A stretch of DNA of 64,000 nucleotides from an uncultured Christensenellaceae bacterium (GCA_910587685.1 CAJUMY010000001.1:211591-275590), one strand, 5' to 3'; positions 15,306-24,784 are shown, counted from the first letter of the stretch. Translations and numbers: made by a program. The notes: generated from the letters alone by a model not told the origin.

Positions 15306-16570
15306 CTCTTCCTCAATTTCGCGACGAAAAATCCGTCGGCGCCGTAAGTATTCGTAGGAAGTATCTGAATACTTCCGTTATTTTCAATATCGAGCCCTTC
15401 TATCTTCTCGAGAAAAATATCGTTCCTCTCTTTGAGAAGTCTTCCTACGATATTGTAATTTTCTTTCCTAAGTATCGTACACGTAGAATATATTATCGCG
15501 CCGCCGCTCTTAGCATACTCTATCGCGTTATTCAATATCGCGTACTGAATATTAGACAGCGACTCTATATCTTCCGGAGTTTTACCGAGAAGAACGTCGC
15601 CCTTTTTGTGCATGACGCCGAGGCCGCTGCACGGAACGTCCGCCAAGACCTTATCGAACTTTCCCATCCAAGCCGCGTTTAGAAGCGTAGCGTCGAAGAG
15701 CGTAACTTCAAGCCTTGCTCCCATTCGCCTAGCGTAACTCTTTATGAGCTCCGCTCTGTGCTCGTGCAGTTCGTTAGCGGTGACCGAGACGTCTTTAGCT
15801 ATCTCTTCTATATATACCGCCTTTCCGCCCGGCGCGGAACAAAGATCCAAAACGACGTCGCCTTCTTCTACGCCCATCGCCTGAACGCACATAACGGACG
15901 ACTTCCCCTGTATCGTAATGCTCCCTTTATCAAACAGTTTCCTTATATATTCGCAGTTATCGACGAACGCTCCGCCGACGCCGCTTTCGATATACCGTAT
16001 CTTTTTCTCTCTTAGCTTTGCAGTCAGTTCGTCGTAGCTCATCCTTCTCGTATTCGGACGAACGTGCTCTCTAGTATCGCCTTCGTAGCTCATTATTTTG
16101 ACCGCTTCTTCGCGTCCGTACTGTTTTATAAGCGACTTGACGAGCCAAAGCGGTTTGCTCAGCGTTACGGAAAGAGACTCATATTCTCTTGTCGGGAGTT
16201 TCACTCCTTCGTCTATGAATCTCTTCAAGACGGCGTTGACGAATCCCGTATACTCGCGTCTGTTTATATGACGGCATAGATCGACCGCGTTATCCACAGC
16301 CGCATAGTTTGGAATATTATCCATATATACAATACAGTATATAGCTATCTTTATGATGAGCCGAGCGTCGCTCTTTACCGATTTTCTCGAAAGAGCATCA
16401 ACGTAATAGTCGAGTTCGACGTCTCTGTCGAGCACGCCGTAGACTATCCTAACTATCCTGTCCTTTTTCTCAACGTTTTCAAGCGAACGCGTTATCTCTA
16501 TAGAAGAATACGCGCCCTTGAAATATATGTTGGAAAGTATTCCGTAACTCAGCGCTATATCCCTATTCAC
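15302..16570 (-). CDS. rsmB: 16S rRNA C967 methyltransferase RsmB
   Basis: SAM-dependent enzyme that makes m5C967 in 16S rRNA. The 422 residues consist of an N-terminal NusB-like RNA-binding domain (about 1-140) and a Rossmann methyltransferase domain. SAM motif I is DLCSAPGGKA. The two catalytic cysteines appear in ADVPCSGLG (general acid/base) and YSTCTIL (nucleophile). It overlaps fmt and rlmN by 4 bp each. Confidence 0.95.
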   Translation of the reverse strand: MNRDIALSYGILSNIYFKGAYSSIEITRSLENVEKKDRIVRIVYGVLDRDVELDYYVDALSRKSVKSDARLIIKIAIYCIVYMDNIPNYAAVDNAVDLCRHINRREYTGFVNAVLKRFIDEGVKLPTREYESLSVTLSKPLWLVKSLIKQYGREEAVKIMSYEGDTREHVRPNTRRMSYDELTAKLREKKIRYIESGVGGAFVDNCEYIRKLFDKGSITIQGKSSVMCVQAMGVEEGDVVLDLCSAPGGKAVYIEEIAKDVSVTANELHEHRAELIKSYARRMGARLEVTLFDATLLNAAWMGKFDKVLADVPCSGLGVMHKKGDVLLGKTPEDIESLSNIQYAILNNAIEYAKSGGAIIYSTCTILRKENYNIVGRLLKERNDIFLEKIEGLDIENNGSIQILPTNTYGADGFFVAKLRKR

Positions 16571-17562
16571 TTATTCTCTCCGCCGAGCGTCTCTCCCTCT
16601 TCAACGCCGTGTCCTCTCAAATAATCAGTCGCCTTCATTCTCTTTCCGCCGGGGAGCTGTATTTCGTCAATGGAAATAACTGCGTCTTTTACCCGAACGA
16701 GCAGTCCTCTCTTCGTATCCGCGGCAACGATCTGACCGCACGACGCTTTTTCTATATTTTCGATACCGTCGAATAACATACCGCCGTTTCCTTCGCTCGA
16801 ACCGTCTATGGAGCACACCTTACTCACCGAGAACACCTTCATGCTCTCACCGTTCATGTAAGTATAAGCCGACGGCCACGGCGTCATTCCTCTGACAAAA
16901 CAATCGAGCTCTGAGTACGTCGTTGAAAAATCGATTATCCCGTCCTCTTTTTTCAGCATAGGATAATAGCTCGCCTTAGAGCTATCCTGCGGCGTGTATA
17001 CAGCTTCGCCTCTATCTATAAGGTCTATACCTTCTATGAGCGCCGAAGCTCCGAGATGAGAAAGCCTTTCGAACAGTTCGCCCGCCGTCTCTTTTTCATA
17101 TATATCGGTACGCTTTTGGAGCAAAATATCTCCGCTGTCCACTTCGTACTCCGTTCTCATTATGGATATTCCCGTCTCTCTCTCGCCCGTCAAAATAGCT
17201 CGCTGTATCGGAGACGAACCTCTAAACAGCGGAAGGAGCGACGCGTGAACGTTGATTATCCCGTATTTTGGAATAGATAGTATCTCCCTTGACAGTATCT
17301 GTCCAAAAGCGCACGTAACCATAACGTCGGGCTCGAGTTTCCTAATATCTTCTACGCCCTCTCGGCTTATCCTTTCGTACTGATACACCTTGAGAGAGAG
17401 CTTCAACGCCAGTTCTTTAACGGGAGAAAAAGTAACTTTGTTATTCCTTCCTCTCACTCTGTCGGGTTGCGTCACGACGCCGACTATCTCGTGCTTCGTC
17501 TTTGCAAGAGCCTCTAAAGACGGGATCGCGAAGTCGGGCGTACCCAAAAACAGTATCCTCAT
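16567..17562 (-). CDS. fmt: Methionyl-tRNA formyltransferase
   Basis: Formylates initiator Met-tRNA with 10-formyltetrahydrofolate. The 331-residue protein shows the N-terminal FLGTPDFAIPSLEAL, the folate-site segment HASLLPLFRGSSPIQRAIL with the catalytic Asn-His region before it, and an OB-fold C-terminal domain that binds tRNA. It follows def with a 4-bp overlap; the def-fmt pair adds and later removes the formyl group. Confidence 0.97.
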   Translation of the reverse strand: MRILFLGTPDFAIPSLEALAKTKHEIVGVVTQPDRVRGRNNKVTFSPVKELALKLSLKVYQYERISREGVEDIRKLEPDVMVTCAFGQILSREILSIPKYGIINVHASLLPLFRGSSPIQRAILTGERETGISIMRTEYEVDSGDILLQKRTDIYEKETAGELFERLSHLGASALIEGIDLIDRGEAVYTPQDSSKASYYPMLKKEDGIIDFSTTYSELDCFVRGMTPWPSAYTYMNGESMKVFSVSKVCSIDGSSEGNGGMLFDGIENIEKASCGQIVAADTKRGLLVRVKDAVISIDEIQLPGGKRMKATDYLRGHGVEEGETLGGENK

Positions 17563-18023
17563 CTTCTACCTCTTTTCCCGTCGCTGTACTCTTTGTCGTA
17601 GAAGAGTATCCCGTCAAGATGATCTATTTCGTGACAGCACGCCTTAGCGGCGAAATTCTCCACTTCTTTTATATGTTTCTCTCCGTATCTGTCAAAATAT
17701 TCGACCTTTATATAAGTAGGACGATCTACGAGACAGCTCCTGTTCTTAACGGAAAGACACGCCTCTCCGCTTATCTGACTGCCGCTCGCCTCGAGTATAA
17801 CGGGATTCATCATCTCTATGAAGAAGTCGCCCGTCTCCACGATACAAGCGCGTCTCAATATCCCGACCTGCGGAGCTGCGAGTCCGCAACCGTCCGCTTT
17901 ATGCATCGTCTCGCGCATATCGTCGAGAAGTTTATGAAGTTTTTCATCGAACGAGACCACTTCTCTCGATATTTTCCTAAGTTGGGGGTCGCTGTCCGTA
18001 ACTATATTTCTTATCGCCATCAT
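17559..18023 (-). CDS. def: Peptide deformylase
   Basis: Metalloenzyme that removes the N-formyl group from nascent proteins. The 154 residues contain motif 1 GCGLAAPQVG (45-54) and the HExxH motif HEIDHLDG starting at His131. The metal-ligand cysteine is Cys89, but motif 2 reads EACLS where EGCLS is nearly universal. The residue before HExxH is Cys130 instead of the usual Gln. These changes touch the active-site lining but leave the metal ligands intact, so the enzyme is probably active. AAGGAG precedes two adjacent ATG codons. Confidence 0.93.
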   Translation of the reverse strand: MMAIRNIVTDSDPQLRKISREVVSFDEKLHKLLDDMRETMHKADGCGLAAPQVGILRRACIVETGDFFIEMMNPVILEASGSQISGEACLSVKNRSCLVDRPTYIKVEYFDRYGEKHIKEVENFAAKACCHEIDHLDGILFYDKEYSDGKRGRR

Positions 18024-18053
18024 CTATCTCCTTATAACGTCGTTATATCCTTG

Positions 18054-20252
18054 TCAGTTCATATTCTGCGGATTGATCTCAAGGAACGTCCACACGTTCT
18101 TTCTTATATTATCGTCGAGTATTCCGTTGATCTTTCCTATAATAGCGTCGGCTCTTTCGGGAATAAGACGCATTATTATCTGATATCGGAATTTATTTTC
18201 TATCCTCTTTACAGGCGCCTTCATCGCCTGCAGATACACGAAGTCCTTTTTGAACTCGAACGCGACCTCTTTGACCGCAGTATAAATATTCTTGGCAGTA
18301 TCGACGACAGCCTTTTCGTCGAGAGAGGTCATGAGTATCCTCGCTATCTTCGTATACGGAGGGAATTTCGTTATCTCCCGCGTATTGTTCTCTTTTTCGA
18401 AAAAGCCCTTGTAGTTATACGTCTCGGCGTATCGGAAAACGTAATGTTTCGGCGAAAACGTCTGGAGCATAACTTCTCCCTGCTTATCGCTTCTGCCAGC
18501 TCTTCCCGCTACCTGCGTCACCAGCTGAAACGTCCTCTCCGCGCTCCTATAGTCGGAAAAGTAAAGACTCATATCGGCGTCGAGTATCCCGACGAGCGTC
18601 ACGTTCGGAAAGTCGTGTCCTTTCGCTATCATCTGCGTACCGACGAGTATATCCGCCTCTCTCGATCTGAACGCTCCCAGTATATCGAGATACGCCGTCT
18701 TCGTCGCCGTCGTGTCGTTATCCATTCTCAGAACCGTAGCGTCGGGCAAAAACTCGCGTATTTCGTTAACTACTCGCTCCGTACCTATTTTGCCGTGCCT
18801 GAGTTCCGTATTTCCGCACTCGGGACACTCGGTGAGCATCTTGTATCGTCTGCCGCAGTAGTGGCATTTAAGCATATTGTCGTCGATGTGATACGTGAGA
18901 GACACGTCGCAATCTTCGCACTTGGCGACGTATCCGCACTTTTTGCACATAACGAAAGACGAATATCCGCGCCTGTTGAGAAAGATTATCGCCTGATTGC
19001 CGTTATTGACGGTCTCGGTAAGTTTATCTTTGAGTTTTCTTGAAAATATGCCGATATTCCCTTCCATTATCTCTTTCGACATATCTATTATCTCAAGTTT
19101 CGGCATCTCTTTGGCGTTGACTCTCTTGTCCAGAGTAACGAGTCCGTAAACGCCGTCCTTCGCGCTCTTGTACGTCTCTATCGACGGAGTAGCGCTGCCG
19201 ATAACGACTTTAGCGCCGTTGTATCTTCCTCTGAACTCCGCGACGTCTATCGTCTGATATCGCGGATTGGTCTCGCTGATATAACTGGCGTCGTGTTCCT
19301 CGTCGATAATGATCACGCCGACGTTTTGAAGCGGCGCAAAAACCGCAGATCTCGCGCCAACGGCTATCCTTGCGTCTCCCGACAAGAGCCGCCTCCACTC
19401 GTCGTACTTCTCCCCTTGAGTAAGTCCGCTGTGAAGCATAGCCACAGTATCGCCGAAACGTCCTCTGAATAACCTGAGCATTTGCGGCGTCAGCGATATT
19501 TCGGGAACGAGCATGATCGCGCTTTTTCCGCTATCGAGCGTCTCTTCTATAAGATTCATATATATTTCCGTCTTGCCGCTTCCCGTAACGCCGTGAAGCA
19601 AAACAACGGAGCGATCGTCGTTTTTTATTTGAGCGAGAGCGTCGCTTTGCGCTTTAGTGAGAGTAACTCTGCCGTTATGAGAATCGAGTTTTTCATAAGG
19701 CTTGCGGTAATTCGAAACGGAACTCTTTACGATAATACCCTGATCGAGAAGCGCCTTGATCGCCGACGCCGAATACTCCGTTCCGAGCACCTTCATCTCC
19801 TCGCTGCCGTTTCTCAATCGCTCTATTATCTCGAGCCTGCTCTTCGCCCTTTTCGGAACCGTTCTTCGTATCTCTTCTTCGCTTACGCCCTCTCTCAGCG
19901 AAAGATAGAACTTTCTCGATTCCTTTATCTTTCCGCCGCGCATACCGCTCGGAATACAAAGTCTCAAAACGTCGATAAAGCGAACGTGATATTTTTCCCG
20001 CATAAAACCTATAAGTTCTATCATTTCGGGAGTGATCGCGGTAAATGCGTCGAGACGCGAAATTATACTTTTCAGCGTATACTTTGACGACGACGTCTCG
20101 GCTTTTTCTATGACAAAACCCTCTATCACACGGTTTGCGAAGGGAACGGATACTCTGTCCCCGACACCAACGGCTAGCGACGAGGGTATCTCGTAATCGA
20201 ATACGTTATCTATCTCCGACGTGGATATATCAACTATTACCTTCGCTATCAT
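18054..20252 (-). CDS. priA: Primosomal replication restart helicase PriA
   Basis: Recognises stalled forks and reloads the replicative helicase. The 732 residues show the DNA-binding N-terminal domain, Walker A GVTGSGKTEI, DEEHD, and the inserted zinc-binding region with paired cysteines (CKKCGYVAKCEDC, CHYCGR, CPECGN). Helicase motifs QMIAKGHDF and VAGRAGR follow. The start overlaps the end of coaBC by 4 bp, and def follows after 30 bp. Confidence 0.96.
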   Translation of the reverse strand: MIAKVIVDISTSEIDNVFDYEIPSSLAVGVGDRVSVPFANRVIEGFVIEKAETSSSKYTLKSIISRLDAFTAITPEMIELIGFMREKYHVRFIDVLRLCIPSGMRGGKIKESRKFYLSLREGVSEEEIRRTVPKRAKSRLEIIERLRNGSEEMKVLGTEYSASAIKALLDQGIIVKSSVSNYRKPYEKLDSHNGRVTLTKAQSDALAQIKNDDRSVVLLHGVTGSGKTEIYMNLIEETLDSGKSAIMLVPEISLTPQMLRLFRGRFGDTVAMLHSGLTQGEKYDEWRRLLSGDARIAVGARSAVFAPLQNVGVIIIDEEHDASYISETNPRYQTIDVAEFRGRYNGAKVVIGSATPSIETYKSAKDGVYGLVTLDKRVNAKEMPKLEIIDMSKEIMEGNIGIFSRKLKDKLTETVNNGNQAIIFLNRRGYSSFVMCKKCGYVAKCEDCDVSLTYHIDDNMLKCHYCGRRYKMLTECPECGNTELRHGKIGTERVVNEIREFLPDATVLRMDNDTTATKTAYLDILGAFRSREADILVGTQMIAKGHDFPNVTLVGILDADMSLYFSDYRSAERTFQLVTQVAGRAGRSDKQGEVMLQTFSPKHYVFRYAETYNYKGFFEKENNTREITKFPPYTKIARILMTSLDEKAVVDTAKNIYTAVKEVAFEFKKDFVYLQAMKAPVKRIENKFRYQIIMRLIPERADAIIGKINGILDDNIRKNVWTFLEINPQNMN

Positions 20253-21430
20253 TTCAGTGAAATCATTTCGTCGACAATGACCTTCGCAGTCTCGCGTTTC
20301 GTCATTATCGGATAATCTTTTCTCGTATCGCCGCCCTTTATTATCGTTACGATATTCGTATCGACGTCAAAACCGGCGCCCTCTTTCGTAACGTCGTTAG
20401 CGACTACCATATCGGCGTTCTTTTTGATGAGCTTCTTGCCTGCGTTCTCGATGAGAGAGCTCGTCTCCGCGCAGAATATGACGAGCTTTCTCCCGCCCTT
20501 ATTTTCGCCGACCATTTTCGCGATATCGGGATTCTTCTCAAGCGAAAGCTCGAGCCTGTCGCCCTTTATCTTCTCTTTTCCTGCGTTTTTGACCTTATAG
20601 TCGGCAGGCGCCGCGGCTTTAACTATATAATCCGCGCCGTCCATATTTGCGGCTACCGCATCGTACATATCCGTAGTGGTCTTGACGGGAACGACGGAAG
20701 CTATATAGCTCGGAAAATCCACTCCGACTCTTCCTCTTACAACGACGACGTCGGCTCCTCTCAGCCTCGCCTCTCTCGCTATCTCAAGTCCCATCTTGCC
20801 ACTGCTTCTGTTAGTTATGCACCTGACGCCGTCTATAGGCTCTTCGGTGCCTCCCGCAGTAACGAGAACTCTCTTGCCGACGAGATCCTTTTTGTCGTAA
20901 AGAAGTCTTTCTATCTCGAAGAGTATCCTATCGACGCTCGCAAGTTTTCCGCTTCCTGTATCGCCGCATGCGAGTCTGCCTATTTCCGTATCGATAAAGT
21001 TATAGCCGTACGCCTCGAGCGTCTCGATATTATGCTTGACGATAGGATTTTCATACATATTCGTATTCATCGCGGGAGCAATGAGAACGGGCGCCTTAGT
21101 CGCCATAACGGTCGTAGTGAGCATATCGTCGGCTATGCCCGAAGCTATCTTTCCTATAACGTTCGCAGTAGCCGGAACAATGACGAAAACGTCCGCTTTC
21201 TTAGCAAGCGAAATGTGTTCGACCTCCCACGGTCTTTCCCTATCGAATGTGTCTTTAGTCACCGGATTGCCCGATAACGTTTCGAAAGTAAGCGGCGATA
21301 CGAACTCCGTCGCGTTCTTCGTCATGATAACGTCGACGTTGATACCGAGTTTCTTAAGTCCCGAAACTATATCGCATGCCTTATAACAAGCTATTCCTCC
21401 GCATACTCCGAGCACAACGTTCTTACCCAT
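20249..21430 (-). CDS. coaBC: Bifunctional phosphopantothenoylcysteine decarboxylase / phosphopantothenate-cysteine ligase CoaBC
   Basis: Carries out two consecutive steps of coenzyme A synthesis: CTP-dependent coupling of cysteine to phosphopantothenate (CoaB) and FMN-dependent decarboxylation (CoaC). The N-terminal flavoprotein half shows GVCGGIACYKA and PAMNTNMYENP with the substrate-clamp residues. The C-terminal half shows the VTAGGTEEPIDGVR nucleotide loop and the KNPDI motif. The length of 393 is normal. It lies 278 bp after rpoZ, in a gap with no recognised signal. Confidence 0.96.
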   Translation of the reverse strand: MGKNVVLGVCGGIACYKACDIVSGLKKLGINVDVIMTKNATEFVSPLTFETLSGNPVTKDTFDRERPWEVEHISLAKKADVFVIVPATANVIGKIASGIADDMLTTTVMATKAPVLIAPAMNTNMYENPIVKHNIETLEAYGYNFIDTEIGRLACGDTGSGKLASVDRILFEIERLLYDKKDLVGKRVLVTAGGTEEPIDGVRCITNRSSGKMGLEIAREARLRGADVVVVRGRVGVDFPSYIASVVPVKTTTDMYDAVAANMDGADYIVKAAAPADYKVKNAGKEKIKGDRLELSLEKNPDIAKMVGENKGGRKLVIFCAETSSLIENAGKKLIKKNADMVVANDVTKEGAGFDVDTNIVTIIKGGDTRKDYPIMTKRETAKVIVDEMISLK

Positions 21431-21708
21431 CGTCTATCTCCCGTCGGACGAAATTTAGCTCTATCCGACAAAAACATTTTTGCGGCAAAACTCAAATAAA
21501 GCTCCCGCCGCAGTCTTTTATCACCTATATTTATCGGCTCGAACCGTAAAGAGCGATAAGTTTCGCCATTACGATAACACGATAAACCGATAATATCCCT
21601 ATACCGCTATAGACGCCGCCCCGTAACGGTACGGCGTATACTTATAGCGTAGTTATTTCCTTAAACGTCTCGAAAATTTCGGTTTCCCCGAAAAACGTCG
21701 GCTCGCCG

Positions 21709-21912
21709 TTAATCTTTAACGACTACGTACTCGCCTTCGTATATTTCTTTACATGCGAGCGTTATCGGCTTCATTCCCGACTTATTGAGAAGTTCGTGGT
21801 CCTGAGTTACGAGCTGCTTTGCCCTCTTTGAAACTGCGCATACGAGCGCGTATCTGCATTCTGCTTTTTTGATCAACTTATCGATAGGCGGATCTATCAT
21901 CATATCTATCAT
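21709..21912 (-). CDS. rpoZ: RNA polymerase omega subunit
   Basis: Small subunit that helps fold and assemble the beta-prime subunit of RNA polymerase. The 67-residue protein begins MIDMMIDPPIDKL and has the conserved CRYALVCAVSKRA helix. Its start codon shares one base with the gmk stop codon. The gmk-rpoZ-coaBC order is standard in Firmicutes. Confidence 0.93.
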   Translation of the reverse strand: MIDMMIDPPIDKLIKKAECRYALVCAVSKRAKQLVTQDHELLNKSGMKPITLACKEIYEGEYVVVKD

Positions 21913-22520
21913 TATCTCCTTTCAAGTAGTCTATTTATAAATTCGGCGTTTCGCCCAACTTTACGTTTTTCTGCGTTTATTATCGCGATTATGTCGTCGG
22001 CGCATCTTTCGATCGTATCGTTCACTACAACGTACTCGTACTTTTCCACCGTCTCGAGCTCTCGTATCGACTCACCGACACGTTTTTCGAGTTCTGCGGC
22101 GCTCTCCGTCTTTCTGTTGATAAGACGGCTCCTCAATATCTCTTTGCTCTCGGGCGTTAGGAATATGAGGACCGCGTCGCTCACCCTTTCCTTTACCGAC
22201 ATCGCGCCCTTTACGTCTATCTCGAGAACTACGTCGTAACCTGCTGTCCTCAGCCTCTCAACGTACTCCTTCGGCGTACCGTAATAATTTCCGAATACGG
22301 GCTGATACTCGAGGAATTCGTCCCTCTCTATCATATCCTCAAACTCTTCTAAAGACTTAAAGAAGTAACTTTCGCCTTCCTTTTCGCCCTCTCTCGGCTT
22401 TCTCGTCGTTACGGATACCGAATATCTCAAACTCTCTATTTCGTCAAATACCTCTTTAAGAACCGTGCCTTTTCCCGCTCCCGAAGGTCCGGAAACAATA
22501 ATTAGCAATCCTTTATTCAT
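21912..22520 (-). CDS. gmk: Guanylate kinase
   Basis: Phosphorylates GMP to GDP. The 202 residues start with the P-loop GPSGAGKGTV (about 10-19), followed by SVTTRKPREGE and ESYFF, which contact GMP, and the LEIDVKGA segment. It lies 20 bp after yicC. In Bacillus the regulator gene remA sits between yicC and gmk; here it is absent. Confidence 0.97.
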   Translation of the reverse strand: MNKGLLIIVSGPSGAGKGTVLKEVFDEIESLRYSVSVTTRKPREGEKEGESYFFKSLEEFEDMIERDEFLEYQPVFGNYYGTPKEYVERLRTAGYDVVLEIDVKGAMSVKERVSDAVLIFLTPESKEILRSRLINRKTESAAELEKRVGESIRELETVEKYEYVVVNDTIERCADDIIAIINAEKRKVGRNAEFINRLLERR

Positions 22521-22540
22521 ATTTACCTTCCGTAATTTGT

Positions 22541-23416
22541 TTATTCTATGTTTTGTATCTGTTCTCTTACTTTCTCTATCTCAGTTTTCAACGCTACGAC
22601 GTACGACGATATAGTTATTTCGTTGCATTTCGAACCTATGGTATTGGTCTCTCTGTTCATCTCCTGTACCAAGAAATCGATCTGTCTTCCTATAGGCTCG
22701 TCTTTGAGCAATATCTCGTTAAAATGCTTGATATGAGCGTCGAGTCGCGTGAGTTCTTCGTCGATGCCGACTTTGTCTACGTAAAACACCAGTTCGTTAA
22801 GCAGCTTCGATTCGTCTACCTCTACGCCTTCGAGAGCCTCATTGAGTCTTTTCCTAAGCTTTTCTTTATGTTCGCCTATGACTTCGGGAGACCTCTTTGC
22901 GATCTCTCCGACGATGCCGGAAATCACGTCAAGACGGCTCGTTATATCGTCTCTTATGAGCGCGCCCTCTCTCTTTCTCATATCGTTGAGCCGCGCAAGA
23001 GCCTTTTCGAGAGCGTCGGTAATCATCGTTTCGAGAATATCTTCGCTGTCCTCCGTCTCTCTATCGCTCACTACGTCGGGCATCCTCATCAGTTCGTATA
23101 CGCCGACGTTATTTTCGAGCGAAAGCATTTCGCTTATACCCAAAGATGCGTTAAAATATTTCTTCGCAAGTTCCGTATCCACAAAGAGTTCGTTCTTTTC
23201 TGCTCGCATATCCTCGTAATTGACGTATACGTCAAGATGACCTCTCTGCACTCTTTCCTTTATTTTTTTACGAAGCGCATCGTCTGCAAAATTAAAGGTT
23301 TTCGGCATTTTGACGCCTAAATCGAGAAAACGGTGATTGACCGCCTTTATTTCAAGAGTTATTTTCCTGCCGTCTCTCTCCGAAACGCCTTTTCCGTAAC
23401 CTGTCATACTGTTCAT
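22541..23416 (-). CDS. yicC: YicC family endoribonuclease-like protein
   Basis: Member of the YicC/YloC family, for which ribonuclease activity has been reported; the physiological role here is not known. The 291 residues carry the typical N-terminus MNSMTGYGKG and EIKAVNHRFLD, and the conserved C-terminus with QEMNRETNTIGSKCNE and IEKVREQIQNIE. A charged, probably coiled-coil middle links the two. The last base of the AIR-synthase-like gene overlaps its start by 4 bp. Its place before gmk is conserved in Firmicutes. Confidence 0.93.
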   Translation of the reverse strand: MNSMTGYGKGVSERDGRKITLEIKAVNHRFLDLGVKMPKTFNFADDALRKKIKERVQRGHLDVYVNYEDMRAEKNELFVDTELAKKYFNASLGISEMLSLENNVGVYELMRMPDVVSDRETEDSEDILETMITDALEKALARLNDMRKREGALIRDDITSRLDVISGIVGEIAKRSPEVIGEHKEKLRKRLNEALEGVEVDESKLLNELVFYVDKVGIDEELTRLDAHIKHFNEILLKDEPIGRQIDFLVQEMNRETNTIGSKCNEITISSYVVALKTEIEKVREQIQNIE

Positions 23417-24390
23417 AAATTCATCCCTTCCTTTTCAGCAGTAAACAATTCGTCCGCGGTAACGCTTATCTCTTCGAGCCTGTCTCCGTGATCCGCGACG
23501 GTCTTTTCTCCGCCCAAACGCCCGATTTCGGTAAGAAGTATTCCGCTTCCTCTAAAAGCCTCTTTCAATCTGTCGGCGTCGTCTGTCGCTATCAGCAAAC
23601 TACCGCTCGATATAAGACGCATGGGAGATATTTTCAATCTTTTCGCGAGTTTGCGAGTAACGTTCAAAACGGGAATATCCTTTACGCTTACGAGCGCTCC
23701 CACGCCGCTCGCCGCAGCCATCTCGCATACGGCTCCGAAAACGCCGCCCTCGGTAACGTCGTGCATCGCGTGAACGCCCGCTTCGACAGCAAGCATACTG
23801 TCCTTAGCTATAGAAAGCGAAGAATTCACCGTATCGAGCTCCTCTCTGTCTCTATCGTCAATGAGCTCTTTATGCCTTGCGGCAAGGATAGCGGTTCCCT
23901 CTATCGCGGCGTATTTCGTCATAAAGAGCGTATCGCCTTCTTTACCTCCGCCAGTCGAAACGGTATCTTTTCCTCTCGGCTTTCCGATCATGGTCACCGA
24001 TACTATCTCCCTTACGACGGAATCGGAAAACTCCGTATGACCGCCTACGATAGTTATCCCGAGCTCTTCCGCGACGCGCTCGGCATCGGAAATTATCTTC
24101 GCTATCCTATCCGTTTCGGAAGTCGGAGGAACAATGACCGTCAAAGTCGCTATCAACGGAATACCGCCCGAAGAATATATATCGTTCGCAGATACGCGCA
24201 TTGCGAGTTCGCCTGCGTTTTCCGTCTCCGCGGTTATCGGATCGCTCGTTACGAGCATATCGCCGAAACCTTTCACAACGGCGCAATCCTCGCCGATGCC
24301 GCCTTTCAACGCAACCAGATCTTCGTTATTGTTCTTTATAACGCTAAGGCAACTATTAAGTTCTTCGTTAGTCAGTTTGCCCTTTCGCAT
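23413..24390 (-). CDS. AIR synthase / HypE-like ATP-binding protein, specific function unknown
   Basis: 325-residue protein of the PurM/HypE/SelD/ThiL superfamily. Seen: an N-terminal GIGEDCAVV with a conserved aspartate, TSDPITAE, SANDIYSSGG (typical Mg-ATP binding motif), GGHTEFSD, and HDVTEGGVFGAVCEMA. These are the two halves of an AIR-synthase fold. It lacks the C-terminal carbamoyl-cysteine tail of true HypE and no hydrogenase genes are near, so hydrogenase maturation is unlikely. It heads the long minus-strand transcript, behind a good promoter and GAGGA. The superfamily is secure; the substrate is not. Confidence 0.75.
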   Translation of the reverse strand: MRKGKLTNEELNSCLSVIKNNNEDLVALKGGIGEDCAVVKGFGDMLVTSDPITAETENAGELAMRVSANDIYSSGGIPLIATLTVIVPPTSETDRIAKIISDAERVAEELGITIVGGHTEFSDSVVREIVSVTMIGKPRGKDTVSTGGGKEGDTLFMTKYAAIEGTAILAARHKELIDDRDREELDTVNSSLSIAKDSMLAVEAGVHAMHDVTEGGVFGAVCEMAAASGVGALVSVKDIPVLNVTRKLAKRLKISPMRLISSGSLLIATDDADRLKEAFRGSGILLTEIGRLGGEKTVADHGDRLEEISVTADELFTAEKEGMNL

Positions 24391-24427
24391 ATACGCGTCC
24401 TCAAAAATTTTTTTATATATTTTATAT

Positions 24428-24456
24428 ATTCTAGCACAACGACGCCGTTTTTACAA
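24428..24456 (-). promoter_or_regulatory. Sigma-A promoter heading the yicC-to-spoVM run
   Basis: TTGTAA (24451-24456) and TAGAAT (24428-24433) are 17 bp apart on the minus strand, about 30 nt before the AIR-synthase-like start codon. Confidence 0.65.
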
Positions 24457-24524
24457 CTCTTTCATAATAAATAATTTTAATTTATAGAGCTAAGTTGCGA
24501 CAAATAAGCAAAGAACAGAAATTT

Positions 24525-24574
24525 CAACGCGGACTTCTATTGACATCGAACAAAACTCCAACGCGGACTTCTAT
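24525..24574. repeat. Short direct repeat in the ligA / AIR-synthase gap
   Basis: A 16-bp sequence (CAACGCGGACTTCTAT) occurs at 24525-24540 and 24559-24574, a 34-bp period, with a possible decayed third copy further on. The 394-bp gap 24391-24784 otherwise holds only the promoter at 24428 and the ligA terminator at 24680. I see no gene in it. Confidence 0.6.
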
Positions 24575-24679
24575 ATGTCTCAGGCAAAATTCAAATGCTG
24601 CGCTTAGCATCATACACGTCAAAACGAACAGCCAAACAACGCTTTTTCGTCACGCAATCCGACTTCCGATGATATGCAG

Positions 24680-24709
24680 AAATAAAAAAGGAGAGACGCG
24701 TATCTCTCC
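24680..24709 (-). terminator. Rho-independent terminator of pcrA-ligA
   Basis: On the minus strand GGAGAGA, loop TACGCG, TCTCTCC, then TTTTTTATTT. Confidence 0.9.
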
Positions 24710-24784
24710 GATATGAACTATTTATTTATCGCTTATCGAACTAAGAACGACTTTCGGATATTATCGCAAACAGCCGCCAACCGG

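Noticed and set aside
17502..19043. 513-codon plus-strand frame opposite def and priA
   Set aside because: It lies antisense to two well-conserved genes, is rich in Arg/Tyr/Ser as such shadows are, and matches nothing recognisable.
23413..24390. Hydrogenase maturation protein HypE
   Set aside because: No C-terminal cysteine tail and no hydrogenase or hyp genes nearby; only the superfamily can be assigned.
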